Notes under the pieces: generated by a model
What the model saw: only the letters and a program-made list of their open reading frames with translations
The model's database searches: none
What the model was told of the DNA's origin: nothing
Source: Streptomyces seoulensis
Lineage (GTDB): Bacteria > Actinomycetota > Actinomycetes > Streptomycetales > Streptomycetaceae
NCBI RefSeq assembly: GCF_022846655.1
Contig: NZ_AP025667.1
Span: 5,927,001 to 5,991,000 of the forward strand
Direction of reading: 5' to 3'
DNA length: 64,000 bases
In this document: in pieces, positions 48,461 through 56,690 of the stretch
Layout of the letters: the number at the start of each line of letters is the position of its first letter
How positions within the stretch are numbered: the stretch's first letter is position 1
Program-made: the position numbers and the translations under genes

Positions 48461-50074
48461 TCAGGGCTTGTCGAAGCGCAGCCCGGCGATGGCCTCGTCG
48501 GCCACCTCCCGGCCGCGCGCGGTGAAGTCGCCCTTGCCGGGATAGCCGACGACGAGCTTGTACATGTCGCCCGAGGCGGTGCGGTAGTAGAAGAGCTTCA
48601 GCTCGCGCGGCAGCGGGTCCTGCGTGTCGTCGGTGGTGTAGACGACGGTGTTCCGGGCCGCCTTGCGCCCCTGGTAGGTGGCCGAGCCGTCCGGTCTGGT
48701 CCGCGCACCGCTCGGCATGTCGAGCCGGTACTCGCCGCTCTTCTTGAACTTCTCGTCGTCGGCGTACATCTGGGCGGCGGCGTTGCTCTGGATCTCGTGC
48801 AGGGAGTCGTCGGCCTTGCGGTCCAGGCTCAGCACGACGGACACCGCACCGCTCCAGTCGGTGTACGACACCCAGTTCCGCTCGGTGTCGTCCTTGTCGG
48901 GGAGCCTCACCCGGTAGCTCTCCGGGACGGCGAGGGTGGCGCCCAGCGCCGGTGCCTTCCGGTCCGTCCAGCCGTCGGGCAGCGGGCCCGCGAACGGGTC
49001 GGCGAGCAGCACCCATCCGGCGACGGCGGCCGCGACCACGACGGCTCCGGCGCCGAGCCAGGTGGCGCGGCCCGGACGCCGGCCCGGCCGGGAGACGACC
49101 TCGGTACGGGTCGGCACCGGGGGCGGCTCCGGGGGCCGGACGGCCGCCTCCAGCAGGGCGCGCACCTGCGACGCGGCGGGCCGGGCGGCGGGGTCCTTGC
49201 GGAGCAGGCCGTCGATGACCTCGGCCAGCGGGCCCCGCGCGGCGGGCGGTGCCGGGGTGGCGTGCAGCACCGACTGGAGGGTGGCCGGGGTGTTGCTGCG
49301 GCGGAACGGCGACACGCCCTCGGTGGCCGTGTAGAGCACGACACCGAGGGACCACAGGTCGCTCGCCGGGCCGGGCCGGCGGCCCAGCACCCGTTCCGGC
49401 GCGGTGTATTCGGGCGAGCCGACGAAGCCGCCGGTGTCGGTGAGCTGGGTCTCGCCCTCGATCTGGGCGATGCCGAAGTCGGTCAGGACGACCCGGTCGT
49501 ACCGGCCCAGCAGGACGTTGTCCGGTTTCACGTCCCGGTGCAGTACGCCCGCCGCGTGCGCGGTCTCCAGCGCGCCGAGCACCTCCAGGCCGATCCTGGC
49601 CGCCTCGCGCGGGTCCAGCGTGCCTTCCTGGAGGGCGCTGCCGAGGGAACGGCCGTGCACCAGCTCCATGACGATCCAGGGGCGGCCGTCGACCACGGCG
49701 ACGTCGTGCACCCCGACGACGGCCGGGTGGTCGAGGCGGGCTGCGGCGCGGGCCTCACGGCGCATCCGCTCGAAGACGTTGGCGCGTTCGCGCTCGGAGA
49801 GGTGGTCGGGCACGCGGGGTTCCTTGACGGCGACCTCGCGCTCCACCGTCTCGTCCCTGGCCCGCCACACGGTGCCCATGCCGCCGTGCCCCAGCTTGGC
49901 GAGCAGCCGGTACCGTCCGGCGATCAGCCGCCCGGCGCCGGGCTCCGGGACGGGCCGGGGCGCCTGCGCGGGGACGGCCGGCCCGGCCGGTGGCCCCGCC
50001 TCCCGGTCCGGCGGGCGCAGTACGAAACTCGTCGTGTCGTCAGCCGCCCGGCCGACTCCCCCGTCGCTGCTCAT
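48461..50074 (-). CDS. Membrane Ser/Thr protein kinase with outside domain
   Basis: 537 aa, ATG at 50074. Kinase domain about 50-310: GHGGMGTVW, VAVKEP, HRDVKPDNVLL, TDFGIAQIEGETQLTDTGGFVGSPEYTAPE and DLWSLGVVLY. A membrane helix lies at about 343-365 (LGAGAVVVAAAVAGWVLLA). The outside domain (170 residues) begins with a WTDRKAP...LAVPESYRVRLP segment and matches in outline the outside domains of the other kinases here. It is likely a sensor of envelope or cell-wall ligands, by analogy with PknB-type kinases, but it has no PASTA repeats. Confidence 0.92.
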   Translation of the reverse strand: MSSDGGVGRAADDTTSFVLRPPDREAGPPAGPAVPAQAPRPVPEPGAGRLIAGRYRLLAKLGHGGMGTVWRARDETVEREVAVKEPRVPDHLSERERANVFERMRREARAAARLDHPAVVGVHDVAVVDGRPWIVMELVHGRSLGSALQEGTLDPREAARIGLEVLGALETAHAAGVLHRDVKPDNVLLGRYDRVVLTDFGIAQIEGETQLTDTGGFVGSPEYTAPERVLGRRPGPASDLWSLGVVLYTATEGVSPFRRSNTPATLQSVLHATPAPPAARGPLAEVIDGLLRKDPAARPAASQVRALLEAAVRPPEPPPVPTRTEVVSRPGRRPGRATWLGAGAVVVAAAVAGWVLLADPFAGPLPDGWTDRKAPALGATLAVPESYRVRLPDKDDTERNWVSYTDWSGAVSVVLSLDRKADDSLHEIQSNAAAQMYADDEKFKKSGEYRLDMPSGARTRPDGSATYQGRKAARNTVVYTTDDTQDPLPRELKLFYYRTASGDMYKLVVGYPGKGDFTARGREVADEAIAGLRFDKP

Positions 50075-50153
50075 GGCTCATCCCTATCGCGCCGTCCGCG
50101 CGCGCAGCCAGGGGGAACGCGAACCGGTCACAGAGCCGTGACCAAGCGGGGGT

Positions 50154-51749
50154 TCAGCGGGCCGTGACGGTGAAGGTGTCCACGGCCACGTCGAAGTGCT
50201 CGCGGGCCTCGCGCACCTTCCCGACCGGGCCCGACACCCACACGTCGTACATCCGGCCACCCTCCTCCCAGCACAGGTCGTAGGTGTGCCGGGCGCCCTC
50301 CGTGGGGCTGAAGCCGTCCCAGGTGAACTCCCAGAGCGCGGCGGGGTGTCCCTCGCGGCTGGTCTCGGTGACCCGGCCGTCGCGGTAACCGGGGTTGCTG
50401 TCCGCGCCGTCGGCCGCGAGCCGCTGCAGGACGGCGGCGGGGCCGCCGGGCTCCGGCGGGGCGACCTTGATGCCGATACGGAAGGTGCCTCGGGCGGAGA
50501 GGTAGAAGACCCGCACACCCTGCCGATCGCGGGTGAAGCCGCTCGGCACCGCGAGGGTGAAGCCCGCCGGGTCGCGGGCGGTGCGGTACCCGGAGGGCGC
50601 CGGGGTGCCGGCGGGGGCCGGTGTCCGGGAGGCGGAGGGGGTGGCGCCGGGCGCGTCGTCGCCCCGGCCGCGCTCCTGGTGGACCAGCAGCACGGCGGCC
50701 GATACCGCCGCCCCGGCCACGGCGGCCACCAGCAGCGAGGCGACCAGCCTGGCCCGTCTGGGCGGGCGGCGCCCGGACGGCGGGGCCGGGGCGGCGGTGC
50801 CGTGCGGCGCGTCGGACACGGCCGGCGGGGACGGCGTGTCGGACCTGGCGGCGCGTACCCCGCCGAACAGCCGGAGGGTGCGGGCGGCGGCGGGTACGCC
50901 GGAGGGGGGCGGCATACGGCCGGTGTCCAGGTAGGTCCGCAGCATCCGCTCGGCGTCGGCCGCGCCGAGCCGCAGCTCGGGGTCGCGCTCCAGCAGGCCC
51001 CGGACGACGGGGAGCAGCGGCCCGGCCTCGGCGGGCGGCCGGATCTCGTCGGTGACGACGGCGTGCAGGATGCCGCCGAGCGAGTCGCGCCGGAAGGGCG
51101 ACTCGCCGCTGAGCGCGGCGCACAGCAGCGCGCCCAGCGACCACAGGTCGGACGCGGGCCCGCCGCGCAGCCCGGACATCCGCTCGGGGGCGGTGTACTC
51201 GGGCGAGCCGACGAAGGAGCCGGTCTCGGTGAGGGTGGATGCGCCCGCGACCCGTGCGATGCCGAAGTCGGTGAGCACGACCCGGTCGGTGCCGGACTCC
51301 AGCAGCACGTTGGCGGGCTTGATGTCCCGGTGCAGCACCCCGGCGGCGTGCGCGGTGGCCAGCGCGCTCAGCAGGTCGGCGCCGATCCGGGCGGCCTCGG
51401 CGGCGCACACCGGGCCGTCGGCGGTGATCCGCTCGGCGAGCGAGCCGCCGTCGATCAGCTCCATGACGAGGTAGGGGCGTTCGTCCTGCTCGACCGCGTC
51501 GTGCACCACGATGATGTGCGGATGCCGCAACTGCGCGACCGCCCGCGCCTCGCGGAACGAATGCTCCCGCCGCCTGCGGGCGTCCTCCTCCGACAGGGAG
51601 TCGTCCAGGGTGAGTTCCTTGACGGCCACCTGACGGCCCAGCACCAGGTCGTCGGCCCGCCAGACGACACCCATCCCGCCGCGTCCGATGCGCGCCTCAA
51701 GGCGGTAACGGCCCGCGATCACACGGAGGTCGTGCCCCTCGGTCCCCAT
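50154..51749 (-). CDS. Membrane Ser/Thr protein kinase with outside domain
   Basis: 531 aa, start taken as MGTEGHDLRVIAGRYRLE (ATG 51749); two Met codons 9 and 12 bp upstream are alternatives. Kinase domain about 12-275: GRGGMGVVW, VAVKEL, HRDIKPANVLLESG, TDFGIARVAGASTLTETGSF and APERMSG. The membrane helix is near 335-358 (LVASLLVAAVAGAAVSAAVLLV). The outside domain starts YRTARDPAGFTLAVPSGF and ends REHFDVAVDTFTV. Same architecture as its neighbours, 79 bp upstream of the next kinase. Confidence 0.92.
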   Translation of the reverse strand: MGTEGHDLRVIAGRYRLEARIGRGGMGVVWRADDLVLGRQVAVKELTLDDSLSEEDARRRREHSFREARAVAQLRHPHIIVVHDAVEQDERPYLVMELIDGGSLAERITADGPVCAAEAARIGADLLSALATAHAAGVLHRDIKPANVLLESGTDRVVLTDFGIARVAGASTLTETGSFVGSPEYTAPERMSGLRGGPASDLWSLGALLCAALSGESPFRRDSLGGILHAVVTDEIRPPAEAGPLLPVVRGLLERDPELRLGAADAERMLRTYLDTGRMPPPSGVPAAARTLRLFGGVRAARSDTPSPPAVSDAPHGTAAPAPPSGRRPPRRARLVASLLVAAVAGAAVSAAVLLVHQERGRGDDAPGATPSASRTPAPAGTPAPSGYRTARDPAGFTLAVPSGFTRDRQGVRVFYLSARGTFRIGIKVAPPEPGGPAAVLQRLAADGADSNPGYRDGRVTETSREGHPAALWEFTWDGFSPTEGARHTYDLCWEEGGRMYDVWVSGPVGKVREAREHFDVAVDTFTVTAR

Positions 51750-51909
51750 GTGCCCCATCATGCCGTACCGGACGTATCCCCTCCGGGGCGCTGACCGGCC
51801 AAGGTGCGCGTGGCGGCTCAACGAAACGGTCGAGGGGCGAGCGCCGTGAGGAAACGGATGGCTGGAATCACGCTGCCCCGGGAATCATGAGAGCCCCTAC
51901 CTTGCCCTC

Positions 51910-52323
51910 ATGACCAACACATTGAAGCGTCTCTGCATCACGGGTGTCGCGGCGGTGGCGATATTCGCCACGACCACGGTGACCAACGCCAGCGCGGCGG
52001 GTGGCGGAGCCGCTTGCTCGGTGACCGGCGCCTCGGGGAGCCTCACGTTCACCAACTGGACGTCCCGCCACGTGAACATCAGCGGCTGGGTCAAGGACAC
52101 CGCTGCCGACGGTCACCATGTGGCCATCCGGTTCGTCTCCATCGACGACAGCACCGGGTGGGTCACGGAGTGGCCCTGGCACTCCGAGTACGACGGCAAC
52201 GGATCGACCACCTCCTTCACCACGTACGCGTCCCCCGCCGGTGACGATCTCGACTACATCGGCGCTCAGGTGGCGGTCATCGAGGGCAGCAAGATCGTCC
52301 GCGTCTGCTCGGACTACGCCTGA
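51910..52323 (+). CDS. Small secreted protein within the kinase cluster
   Basis: 137 aa with a clear Sec signal peptide (MTNTLKRLCITGVAAVAIFATT, cleavage probably after NASA, residue 29). The mature part is about 108 residues, rich in Ser, Thr, Trp and Asp, with two Cys (about residues 36 and 133) that could form a disulfide. No enzymatic motif. It lies on the opposite strand between two kinase genes, and its stop is 5 bp from a kinase stop. No clear ribosome site is present; TACCTT at 51898-51903 suggests a leaderless mRNA. Family unknown. Confidence 0.78.
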   Translation: MTNTLKRLCITGVAAVAIFATTTVTNASAAGGGAACSVTGASGSLTFTNWTSRHVNISGWVKDTAADGHHVAIRFVSIDDSTGWVTEWPWHSEYDGNGSTTSFTTYASPAGDDLDYIGAQVAVIEGSKIVRVCSDYA

Positions 52324-52328
52324 GCCGG

Positions 52329-53912
52329 TCACCCCTCCTGGAAACTGCGCAGGATCCAGTTGAACTGCTTCTTGGTGGTGGCCCAGTCGACGGCCGGGGA
52401 GGACGCGTAGATGGCGTATTCGGTGTCGTCACCGTTCATGTACCCGACGTCGATCGCGTGGTAGGGCCCCGGAAAGAAGTGGGGCCCGTCCTTGGCCAGC
52501 GCGTTCCACGTGTACTCCCAGCGGGCACCCGGCATGTCGCGGTAGAGCTCCTCCTTCAGGTTCAGCCGCCTGTAGTCCACCAGCCGCGGTGAGACCCGCT
52601 GGTCCAGGGCCGTCAGGTGCTCGTACGAAGTGCGGAAGTCCGGGTCGGTGTCGACGGCGATCCGGACCAGCCGCTTGCCCTTGTCCGGCGAGTAGTCGAC
52701 CTGCCGGAGCCCGTCCTGGTCGATGGAGACGGACCGCTTCCAGCCCTTGGGCAGGGAGACGCTGAAGCCGACCGGGTCGTCGTACCGCTCCCAGTCGTCG
52801 GGGACGGCGCTGCTGCCGTTCGTGGCCGACGCGGAGGCGGACGGGCTTTCGGTGAGGTCGTCCTTCACCGCCGCGTGGTGGCCGCCGCCCCACTGGAGGT
52901 AGCCGACGGCCAGGCTCGCGCCGAAGACCAGGACGGCTGCGGCGGCCAGGGCGAGCATGCGGGTGCGGGAGCCGCGACGGGCGGGGGCGACGGGTGCGAC
53001 AGGTGTGACGGCGGTGTCCCGTGACGCGGGGACGGCGCCGCGCGGGCTCGGCGCCGGGGGCGGCGCGCACACCGGCGCGGTCTGCGTCGGCCGGCCCGCG
53101 GCTACGTCGTCCAGCATCCGCTCCGCAGCGTGCGCGTCCGGGCGGTGGGACGGGTTCTTGTGGAGCATGGCCGTGATGACCGGGGCGAGGGGGCCGGCGT
53201 TGTGCGGGTTCTCGGCGTCCTCCTCCACTACGGCCTGCATGGTGCCGAGGGGGGAGGTGCGGCGGAACGGCGAGCGGCCCTCGACGGCGGTGTACAGCGT
53301 CGCGCCGAGCGCCCACAGGTCGGAGGCGGGGCCGGGGTCGTGGCCGCGTATTCGCTCCGGCGCGAGGTAGTCGACCGAGCCGACGACCTCACCGGTACGG
53401 GTGATGGTGCTGTCGCCCTCTATCTGGGCGATGCCGAAGTCGGTGAGCAGCACCCGGCCGTCCCGGCCGAGCAGGACGTTGCCGGGCTTCACGTCGCGGT
53501 GCAGCACGCCCGCCGTGTGCGCGGCGCGCAGCGCCCGCAGCACCCACAGGCCGATCCGCGCGGCCTCGCGGGGCTCGATCCGGCCGCGCTCCTTGACCGC
53601 GTCGGCCAGCGACTCGCCCTCGACCAGCTCCATCACGATCCAGGGGCGGCCGTCGTGTTCGAGGACGTCGTGCACGGTGACGACGGCGGAGTGGTTGATG
53701 CGCGCGGCGGCGCGGGCCTCCGCCCTGGTGCGGGCCAGCAGGATGTGCTGGTCGCTCTCGGAGACGTAGAGCGCCGCGGTCAGCTCCTTGACGGCGACCT
53801 TCCGGTGCAGCACCTCGTCATGGGCGCGCCACACCCGGCCCATGCCGCCGCTGCCGATGGAATCGGTGAGCCGGTAGCGGCCCGCCACGAGCTGGCCCTG
53901 CATCTGATTCAC
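52329..53912 (-). CDS. Membrane Ser/Thr protein kinase with outside domain
   Basis: 527 aa, GTG at 53912 with GGGGCAAC upstream (ATG at 53903 is an alternative). Kinase domain about 12-270: GSGGMGRVW, VAVKEL, HRDVKPGNVLLG, TDFGIAQIEGDSTITRTGEVVGSVDYLAPER and DLWALGATLY. The membrane helix is near 320-342 (MLALAAAAVLVFGASLAVGYL). The outside domain opens YDDPVGFSVSLPKGWKRS, followed by a beta-rich region of 150 residues. It shares the DPxGFxxxxPxGW opening with the other cluster members. Confidence 0.92.
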   Translation of the reverse strand: MNQMQGQLVAGRYRLTDSIGSGGMGRVWRAHDEVLHRKVAVKELTAALYVSESDQHILLARTRAEARAAARINHSAVVTVHDVLEHDGRPWIVMELVEGESLADAVKERGRIEPREAARIGLWVLRALRAAHTAGVLHRDVKPGNVLLGRDGRVLLTDFGIAQIEGDSTITRTGEVVGSVDYLAPERIRGHDPGPASDLWALGATLYTAVEGRSPFRRTSPLGTMQAVVEEDAENPHNAGPLAPVITAMLHKNPSHRPDAHAAERMLDDVAAGRPTQTAPVCAPPPAPSPRGAVPASRDTAVTPVAPVAPARRGSRTRMLALAAAAVLVFGASLAVGYLQWGGGHHAAVKDDLTESPSASASATNGSSAVPDDWERYDDPVGFSVSLPKGWKRSVSIDQDGLRQVDYSPDKGKRLVRIAVDTDPDFRTSYEHLTALDQRVSPRLVDYRRLNLKEELYRDMPGARWEYTWNALAKDGPHFFPGPYHAIDVGYMNGDDTEYAIYASSPAVDWATTKKQFNWILRSFQEG

Positions 53913-54071
53913 GTTGCCCCGCAATGCTCTTGTCAGGGTCAGACTATGGACCGGTCCGGGCGCAGGGAACCGGCGGGGTCCCACGGAATCCGCACTGTGA
54001 CTGTTGTCGCTTCCGCACAGCCCGGGGAACCGAACGCCCGCCTCCGCAACGGCTCCTGTCGGAGCGTCGCC

Positions 54072-56528
54072 TCAGCCGGTGTAGCGGTAGGTGGCCGTCG
54101 CCTGGTCGTAGAGCCGGGTGACCTCGTCGCGCTCCGCCTCCGGGCCGCGGACCTGCACGACGTGGTACCGCCCGTTCAGCAGCATCGCCATGTTGCGTAC
54201 GAACAGGTCGCGGCCCTGCGCGTCGGTCCAGGTGAACTGCCCCTCGGCCATGGTCCGTCCGCCCACCTCGATGGTGCGCAGACCCGACGCGGTGGCCCAA
54301 CTGGAGTCGCGGTACGGCTGCAACTCCCGCTCCTTGTCCCGCTGGTAGACCATCGGGTCGCTGCCGTAGGTCGCGGTGCTGTCCCGTCCGGGCACGACGA
54401 CCAGTTCGAAGTTCTGGTGGGAATAGACGACTTGCCCGCTTCCGTTGCGCGGCGCGTGGTTCCAGCCCTTGGCCACGGCCACCTTGAAGCCGGCCGGGTC
54501 GGTGCGCAGGGTGAACCCGTCCGCCGCCGCCCCGCCACCGGTCTGGGTCTCGGTGGCGGGCGAGGAAGCGGTCGGGCCGTCGTCCGGGGTGCTCTGCCCG
54601 CCCGACGGCTGCTGTTCACGGGAGGGCGCGGGGCTCGCCGGTCCCGCCGCTCCGGCACGGCCGCCCTCCTCGCCCTGCTTGGGCATGAACATCACCGCGT
54701 AGGCGACGGCTCCGGCCAGCAGCAGGAAGACGAGCAGCAGCAGCACCCGGCCGAGGCTGCGCGGCGAACCGCCGCCGGCCTCCTGCCGGGCCCGCTTGTG
54801 CCGGGCGTGCGGGTGCGGCACGGGCGCCTTGTTCCGGCGCCGCCACCGGGCCAGCTCGCCGCGCCGCCGCACTATCGGCAGCCGGGTCGGGTCGGCGGGC
54901 GGCACCGGCACCACATGGGCACCGGCGTCCGGCTCGGGCGCGGAGCGCACCAGCGAGCGCAGCCAGCCGCTCAGCTCCTCGAAGTCCAGCCGCTCGGTGG
55001 GGTCCTGGCGCAGCAGCGACTCCACGACCGGGCGCAGCGGACCGCACTCCTCGGCGTAGGCGGGCGGCTCCGCGCACACCAGCTGCACCAACTCGGCGGT
55101 GGACTCCTCCGGGTAGGGCGCGTGCCCCTGCACGGCACGGAAGAGCAACGCGCCGAGCGCCCACAGGTCGGTGGCGGGCCCCACGGGCGCGGCCAACTGC
55201 CAGTTCTCGTGCACGGGACCGGCCTGCTCGGGCGCCCACCGCTCGGTCACCGGCCCCACGACGGTCATCCGCATGTGCCGCGCCCGCTCGGCAGCGATCG
55301 CGGTACCGGGCCCGCGCCGCGCCCCGGCGGCCTCCGGCTCGTCCCACCCGGACACGCCCGGACCACCGCTCTGCGCGGGCAGCGCGGGCCGGGGCGGAGC
55401 GGGCACACCCGGCTGGGCCGGGTTCAACGGGTAGGGCGGGCCGCCGGCCGCGGGGTCCGCCTGGACGGGGGTGCCGGGGCGGGGTACGGCGCCGTGCCAG
55501 GGCCGCCCGGCCACCCCGTACGGGTCGGCCACGGAACCGGGCGGCGTGCCGCCCTCCGCTGCGATCTCGCCCTCGGCGGCCGTACGGGCGCCGGGCAGGG
55601 CGGTACGGCCGTCCTGCTGCGTCTCCTGCACACGGGCCGCGGCCCGGGCACCGGCGCGGTACGCGGCGATGGCCCCGGCACGGGCGGCCCGGATGTCGTC
55701 CCCGCTCTCCGGCGTCCGCGGCAGGACCGGGGCGGCGGGAGCGGGGTCGCCGTTCGAGGCGGGTCCGGGCAGTCGGCCGGCGACCCGTGCCTGTATCGCG
55801 GCACGCCGTGCGGCCTCGGGGTCCGGGTCGGCGGCCGCGGCGGCCGGACGGGTAGCCGCGCTCCCGGCCGGGAGCCGCCGGTCCGGCGCGGGCGGCTCCT
55901 CCGGCTCGTCCTGGGCCGGGACCGGGTCGTACCCGCACAGCGCCTCTTCCGCCGCGCCGACCGCGAGGCCGGTCAGCATGACCCGGCCGTCGTCGCAGAC
56001 CAGGACCGTGCGGGCGGTGATGTTGCGGTGCGTCCAGCCGTGCGCGTGCAGCACGCGCAGCGCCATCACCACGTCGGCCGCGACCTCGGCGGCCCGGTAC
56101 GGGGACAGCGGGCGCTCGGCGAGCAGCGCGGACAGCGGGCGCGCGGACACCGCCTCGCTGACGATCCACAGCGAACCGGCCTCGGCGAACACGTCGAAGA
56201 CCTGGTCCAGACGCGGATGGTCCGGTATCCGGGCGGCCGCCTGCGCGGCCTCCACGGCGCGCCGGACGGCCGGGTCCTTCGGCGAACGGGTGGCGCTGCG
56301 GCCCGCCGGGGAACGGCGGCCGCGCTCACGCGCGGTGAACCCCTCGGGCAGTCCCTCGGCGTCGATCACCTCGGCCTCGACGACCTCGGGCAACGGCACC
56401 TGACGGACCAGCACCTCCTGCCCGCTGTAGGTGTCGAAGGCGTACGTCTCGGTGAGTTCGTACTCGTCGGAGGGCGGGAGCGGCAGGCGGTAGCGGTCTG
56501 CGAGAACTCGGCCCGCGTAGTCGTCCAC
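54072..56528 (-). CDS. Pseudokinase with membrane helix and outside domain
   Basis: 818 aa from the GTG at 56528 (a GTG 9 bp earlier is possible). The kinase-like region (about 5-200, and the end near 390-450) has lost the catalytic residues. There is no glycine loop (RLPLPPSDEYELTE), Arg42 stands where the ATP-binding Lys should be (VLVRQV), Asn169 replaces the HRD Asp (HRN), and GLA (187-189) replaces DFG. A long Pro/Ala-rich insert (about 205-385) splits the domain. A membrane helix follows at about 615-640, then an outside domain with DPAGFKVAVAKGW. It probably acts as a scaffold or allosteric partner. Confidence 0.88.
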   Translation of the reverse strand: MDDYAGRVLADRYRLPLPPSDEYELTETYAFDTYSGQEVLVRQVPLPEVVEAEVIDAEGLPEGFTARERGRRSPAGRSATRSPKDPAVRRAVEAAQAAARIPDHPRLDQVFDVFAEAGSLWIVSEAVSARPLSALLAERPLSPYRAAEVAADVVMALRVLHAHGWTHRNITARTVLVCDDGRVMLTGLAVGAAEEALCGYDPVPAQDEPEEPPAPDRRLPAGSAATRPAAAAADPDPEAARRAAIQARVAGRLPGPASNGDPAPAAPVLPRTPESGDDIRAARAGAIAAYRAGARAAARVQETQQDGRTALPGARTAAEGEIAAEGGTPPGSVADPYGVAGRPWHGAVPRPGTPVQADPAAGGPPYPLNPAQPGVPAPPRPALPAQSGGPGVSGWDEPEAAGARRGPGTAIAAERARHMRMTVVGPVTERWAPEQAGPVHENWQLAAPVGPATDLWALGALLFRAVQGHAPYPEESTAELVQLVCAEPPAYAEECGPLRPVVESLLRQDPTERLDFEELSGWLRSLVRSAPEPDAGAHVVPVPPADPTRLPIVRRRGELARWRRRNKAPVPHPHARHKRARQEAGGGSPRSLGRVLLLLVFLLLAGAVAYAVMFMPKQGEEGGRAGAAGPASPAPSREQQPSGGQSTPDDGPTASSPATETQTGGGAAADGFTLRTDPAGFKVAVAKGWNHAPRNGSGQVVYSHQNFELVVVPGRDSTATYGSDPMVYQRDKERELQPYRDSSWATASGLRTIEVGGRTMAEGQFTWTDAQGRDLFVRNMAMLLNGRYHVVQVRGPEAERDEVTRLYDQATATYRYTG

Positions 56529-56690
56529 GTCTGCCACCCCCCTGCCGTTTCCGGTCGTCGGCGATCGTTCGCCGCCCGTCACGCGTCACACCCGGCTGCG
56601 TACGGTTCTCAACCATTCACGATACGTGCCGGAGGCAACCCGCACCGAGGGGATGACCGATTCCAGGCTCCCAACCCGGGCTCGTTCAGG

